Shown here: positions 59,955-64,000 of the stretch, in pieces | Layout: each line of letters opens with the position of its first letter | Position numbering within the stretch: position 1 is the stretch's first letter | Origin: Antedon mediterranea | Lineage: Eukaryota > Echinodermata > Crinoidea > Comatulida > Antedonidae | Length of the DNA: 64,000 nucleotides | Assembly (NCBI RefSeq): GCF_964355755.1 | Contig: NC_092671.1 | Span: forward strand, 39,139,304 to 39,203,303 | Direction of reading: 5' to 3' | Notes under the pieces: generated by a model | What the model saw: only the letters and a program-made list of their open reading frames with translations | The model's database searches: none | Told to the model about the DNA's origin: nothing | Program-made: the position numbers and the translations under genes

Positions 59955-60233
59955 TGTTATGGGAACGGTAGAATTTAAATGTTTTTTTTTATTTAAAAAA
60001 CAAATCGTATTATTAAGCCAATAATTTAATTATTCTCATTTTTATTAATTTAAGTTTGTTATGGGTATAACTTTGTATTTTTTAACACTTTTCAACTTTT
60101 GTATTGTTTTAGTTACTGTACTTAGTTTACTTCAAATTTTTTTTGGTGTTTTTTTCTTGTAAATAGTTTTGTATACTAAAAACAGCCTGGTTAAAAATAC
60201 TATATTATTAAGTGATCAAGTTTTCCGTTTTCA

Positions 60234-60239
60234 AATAAA
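60234..60239 (+). terminator. Candidate polyadenylation signal for TPK1
   Basis: AATAAA about 325 bp after the TPK1 stop, followed by T/A-rich sequence (ttattattatt). This is the best-placed signal on the plus strand before SEC61G, but it is a common word in such AT-rich DNA. Confidence 0.4.
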
Positions 60240-60424
60240 GTTATTATTATTAAATAAAATAATAATAAAATGCTAAGACAATGTGCAGGGTATTAAAGTA
60301 ACTTATTGGGATAATGTATTATATATGGTGTAATAAATTATATTTAATATTTATTAATCGGCTTATTGTCTATTGTTTGAAGGTTTGCATGACGAAATCA
60401 AATGTTGCATGTGTGTAAAGCCTA

Positions 60425-60687
60425 TGTGAAGTCTACACTATCAAACTGTATGTGAAAAACAAATGTGTGCCCATATATGGACATGAACATCATCACTACC
60501 ATATTTGGGTACATCACTACCATATTTGGGTATATCACTACCATATTTGGGTAGATCACTACCATATTTGGGTATATCACTACCATATTTGGGTACATCA
60601 CTACCATATTTGGGTATATCACTACCATATTTGGGTATATCACTACCATATTTGGGCACATCACTACCATATTTGGGCATATCACAG
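60425..60687. mobile_element. MITE family A, copy A24, with nine 21-bp units
   Basis: Left end gtctacactatcaaactgta; then nine units of atcactaccatatttgggta type (60497-60685), period exactly 21. Right terminus missing. The 'PKYGSD' and 'YHIW' ORFs are read from this array. Confidence 0.92.
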
Positions 60688-61061
60688 ACTCTCATTGTAG
60701 CAAAGAAACTGACAAATAATGACCTGTTCAGTTTTAATATCTCTTTAATAACACTCAAAATATTTTAGTTAATTCTTATTAATACATGTTACCAAATTTA
60801 ATATATTTGAAAATGTGATTATTTGCAAACATTCTATAAAATGTCTTGCAAATAACCAAAATCTGACAATGCTGTTATGTACAATTTCTAAATGAAAAAT
60901 CAGTTGAAGAAATCTTCAATTCATCCTAAGTTGTAGTGTCACCATATCCTCTTAGATTTTACATTTTTATCAAAAACAAGTTGTGTTACTAAAAAGCGGG
61001 CCATTGTCATTTTATTTGTTGTAGTTCGTACAGTTAATTTGCAGTATATTGTCTGGATGTA

Positions 61062-61892
<831 letters not shown>

Positions 61893-62057
61893 TTTAAAAA
61901 GGTTGACTTACAGTGTGCGATAAATAATGAAACAATCTAAAAAAATGAGTTTATATTAGAAATTAAATACTGTATAACCATGAAACAAATTAACAATTAT
62001 TATTATACCTGTATTTAATAATAACTATTTTAAAACTCTAGTCTAGGATAATATATT
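61893..62057. promoter_or_regulatory. SEC61G 5' flank
   Basis: About 165 bp between the ATG and the family E element. A splice-acceptor-like stretch just before the ATG (minus strand) suggests a possible 5' UTR intron, in which case the promoter would be farther right. Confidence 0.3.
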
Positions 62058-62838
62058 CGCCGTGGTTAGGATTCCGGCACCGGAACTCAACTACCCACCG
62101 TTAGGGAATCCGACACGATATTGCGCATGCCCAGAGCTCTGGGAAGTGAATTATAGCTTGCACAAATACTAGTGCCACACACCACACCACCACCGAGAGT
62201 CGGAGTGTTATAGGGATTTACTGTAGCCTAGATAGTCGAGTCGTTGCGCGAGCGAGAGATGGATGAAACTTGGCCTATGCCATACATGAATTTAATAATT
62301 AAAATACGACTACGCCACGCGTTAAAATAATTATAATGATATTAAAAAAAATCAGTATCTATCTAAGAATCGTAATGCTGTTTTTAACGTTGCGACCCCG
62401 AATTCCCGAACAGTTTTTTCACATCCACGCGGTGGCTGCCGTCAACAAATCAACTTGTGATTGCATGTTATGTACAGTATATTATGCGTTATGAAAAATC
62501 ATAAAACTAGTCATGTAATTATATAATTCATAATGATATGAAGTTTATATATGAATGTTCAAGCAACCACTTTTTAATTACAAAATAAATAGGCCCACTA
62601 GTCACGTCTAACTGGTAGCCCTAGCCTAGATTAGTGGATCCCGTATTAGTAGGCATATAGGCTAGTTCGCCGTGTGGCGCAGCTATGAAATGATCCATCG
62701 CTGTATTGTCAAAGAATTGGTATAGTATGGATGAGTCGCCGATTACCTCGCTCTGGGCATGCGCAATAGCGTGTCGGATTCCCTAACGCTGGGCAGTTGA
62801 GTTCCGGTGCCGGAATCCTAACCACGGCGTAATATATT
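62049..62838. mobile_element. TIR element family E with 9-bp target duplication (Mutator-like)
   Basis: The element 62058-62829 (772 bp) starts cgccgtggttaggattccgg and ends with the reverse; inverted repeats run about 85 bp with mismatches (gcgcatgcccagag / ctctgggcatgcgc at the inner edge). taatatatt stands exactly on both sides (62049-62057, 62830-62838). Long repeats plus a 9-bp duplication point to a Mutator-like source. No transposase ORF. Confidence 0.85.
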
Positions 62839-62842
62839 AGGC

Positions 62843-63714
62843 CTAGGGTAGATGTACCAGACCTCGGCAATGTGCCAAACCTCGTTTGTTGTATTTGTAT
62901 TAGTTATAATTAATTAAATAATTGATATTTTTTGTTTATCTTAACGTATAATATACTTTATTTATAGGTGGTAAATATAAACCACCGATCGTTTACTAGA
63001 CACCAGCGAAACATGTCTGCCAGTAGCCATAAAAACTGAAACCTGAAAACCGGAAGTGACATTTCAGCAAAATAGACCAATGAGCTAACACGTGACTGTT
63101 CCATTTAAAGTTCCAGGGCATGAAAAATTACACACAAGGGACACGTCTGGGATTGAAATAGGCTCCTACTGTAGTGTATCAACATTCCAGAATATTCCAT
63201 TTTCAAACCAATGAAAAAATATAGGGTTTATGAGGGGTGTTAAGATGTTTGGTTGATAATTAATGATATGTGCAAGACTTCGGCACCTAACGGAAATAAC
63301 TAATTAAATTATTATTAAATTTTATTTAAAATATAATTGTTGGTAAAATAAATTTAATATTGCTGTTTTTTGACTCATTTATTTCACATCTGGCCATGGC
63401 TAGGCCTAGCCTAGCTAGGCCTGCTATTTCATCGACGATCGATTGCGCAATCGCTCGCGCGTAATTCCAGGGCTTGCTTGGGCAGCGTATGCCGAGGATT
63501 GGCAGACACATGCCGAGGTTTGGTAAATAAATAAAAAACACATTTTTTATTATTGTTTGTTAATTATAAATATTTATTTGATAATTCACACTGTATTTAC
63601 TACTTATATAAATACTAAAAACTTTACCAAAAAATATTTTGTGATGCTTTTAAAAAATACACTTAAATAACGAATTTCCCTGTAACCTGCCGAGGTCTGG
63701 TACATCTACCCTAG
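62843..63714. mobile_element. TIR element family F, 872 bp
   Basis: Terminal inverted repeats of 27 bp, ctagggtagatgtaccagac at the left (to 62869) and its reverse at 63688-63714. The inside repeats a ccgagg/cctcgg word several times (62865, 62880, 63491, 63513). Only 4 bp separate it from the duplication of family E. No transposase ORF. Confidence 0.85.
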
Positions 63715-64000
63715 TTATTACTTGATTTACTTGATGTTGAGACTTATAAAGCCATAGAATATTAATTAATACTATTGCCTATCGAACCAGTTAGGTCTAA
63801 TGGGCTCTGGGTGCAACCAAAAAAGAATATAGTTCTAGTAATATCAAATAAATTCAGCAGTCTATTCTAGGCCTAGCTAGCATCAACCACGTCATCTATC
63901 CATGTCCATTGTCATGTCGTACAGCAGCAGCAGCAGTCGGTGAGCTAGCGTCGGTTTCAAGCTTAAACACAATCACGCAATAACAAGACTTAATTGCACT
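63715..64000. other. Unassigned right edge
   Basis: AT-rich, with a short cag repeat (63921-63935). No gene seen. Confidence 0.4.

Noticed and set aside
60441-60758. 105-codon ORF with repeated YGSD motif
   Set aside because: It is the amplified 21-bp unit of family A copy A24 in one frame; the other strand is open as well.

Overview
The window looks like AT-rich nuclear DNA from a marine invertebrate deuterostome, most likely an echinoderm. This rests on animal-type spliced genes with GT-AG introns, the gene families present, frequent 'aggcctag' words and dense short inverted-repeat transposons. The species cannot be fixed from sequence alone.

Five protein-coding genes could be assembled exon by exon, with every splice phase agreeing. 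Going left to right: (1) 858-8248, minus, SMARCE1/BAF57, a 458-residue HMG-box subunit of SWI/SNF chromatin remodellers, 9 coding exons; (2) 10585-25934, minus, FYCO1, 1,491 residues with RUN, long coiled coil, FYVE, LIR and GOLD parts, 17 coding exons, an adaptor linking autophagosomes or late endosomes to kinesin; (3) 34180-57702, minus, a contactin-associated protein / neurexin-IV, 1,276 residues, 22 coding exons; (4) 58011-59909, plus, TPK1 thiamine pyrophosphokinase, 250 residues, 6 coding exons, head to head with gene 3 across 308 bp; (5) 61062-61892, minus, SEC61G, 68 residues, 3 coding exons, tail to tail with TPK1. The genes have unrelated jobs; nothing suggests an operon or a shared pathway, only a shared promoter region for genes 3 and 4.

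Everything else is mostly repeats. One palindromic mobile element family (called family A here) has about 26 copies or pieces, chiefly in introns. Two of its internal parts have turned into tandem arrays: the terminal repeat is amplified into 22 exact 25-bp units in FYCO1 intron 1, and an internal 21-bp unit is amplified at 37.3 kb and 60.5 kb. Other inverted-repeat families were found (B to H), including a TTAA-flanked family and an element of about 770 bp with a 9-bp target duplication. There are also LINE 3' ends, a Penelope-like element piece and tRNA-derived SINEs. The most striking tandem repeat is a 3.7-kb, 24-bp minisatellite filling a SMARCE1 intron; it creates long open frames on both strands that are not genes.

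No previously unknown biochemical system is convincingly present. The most unusual material is the family A element and its repeated conversion into tandem arrays.
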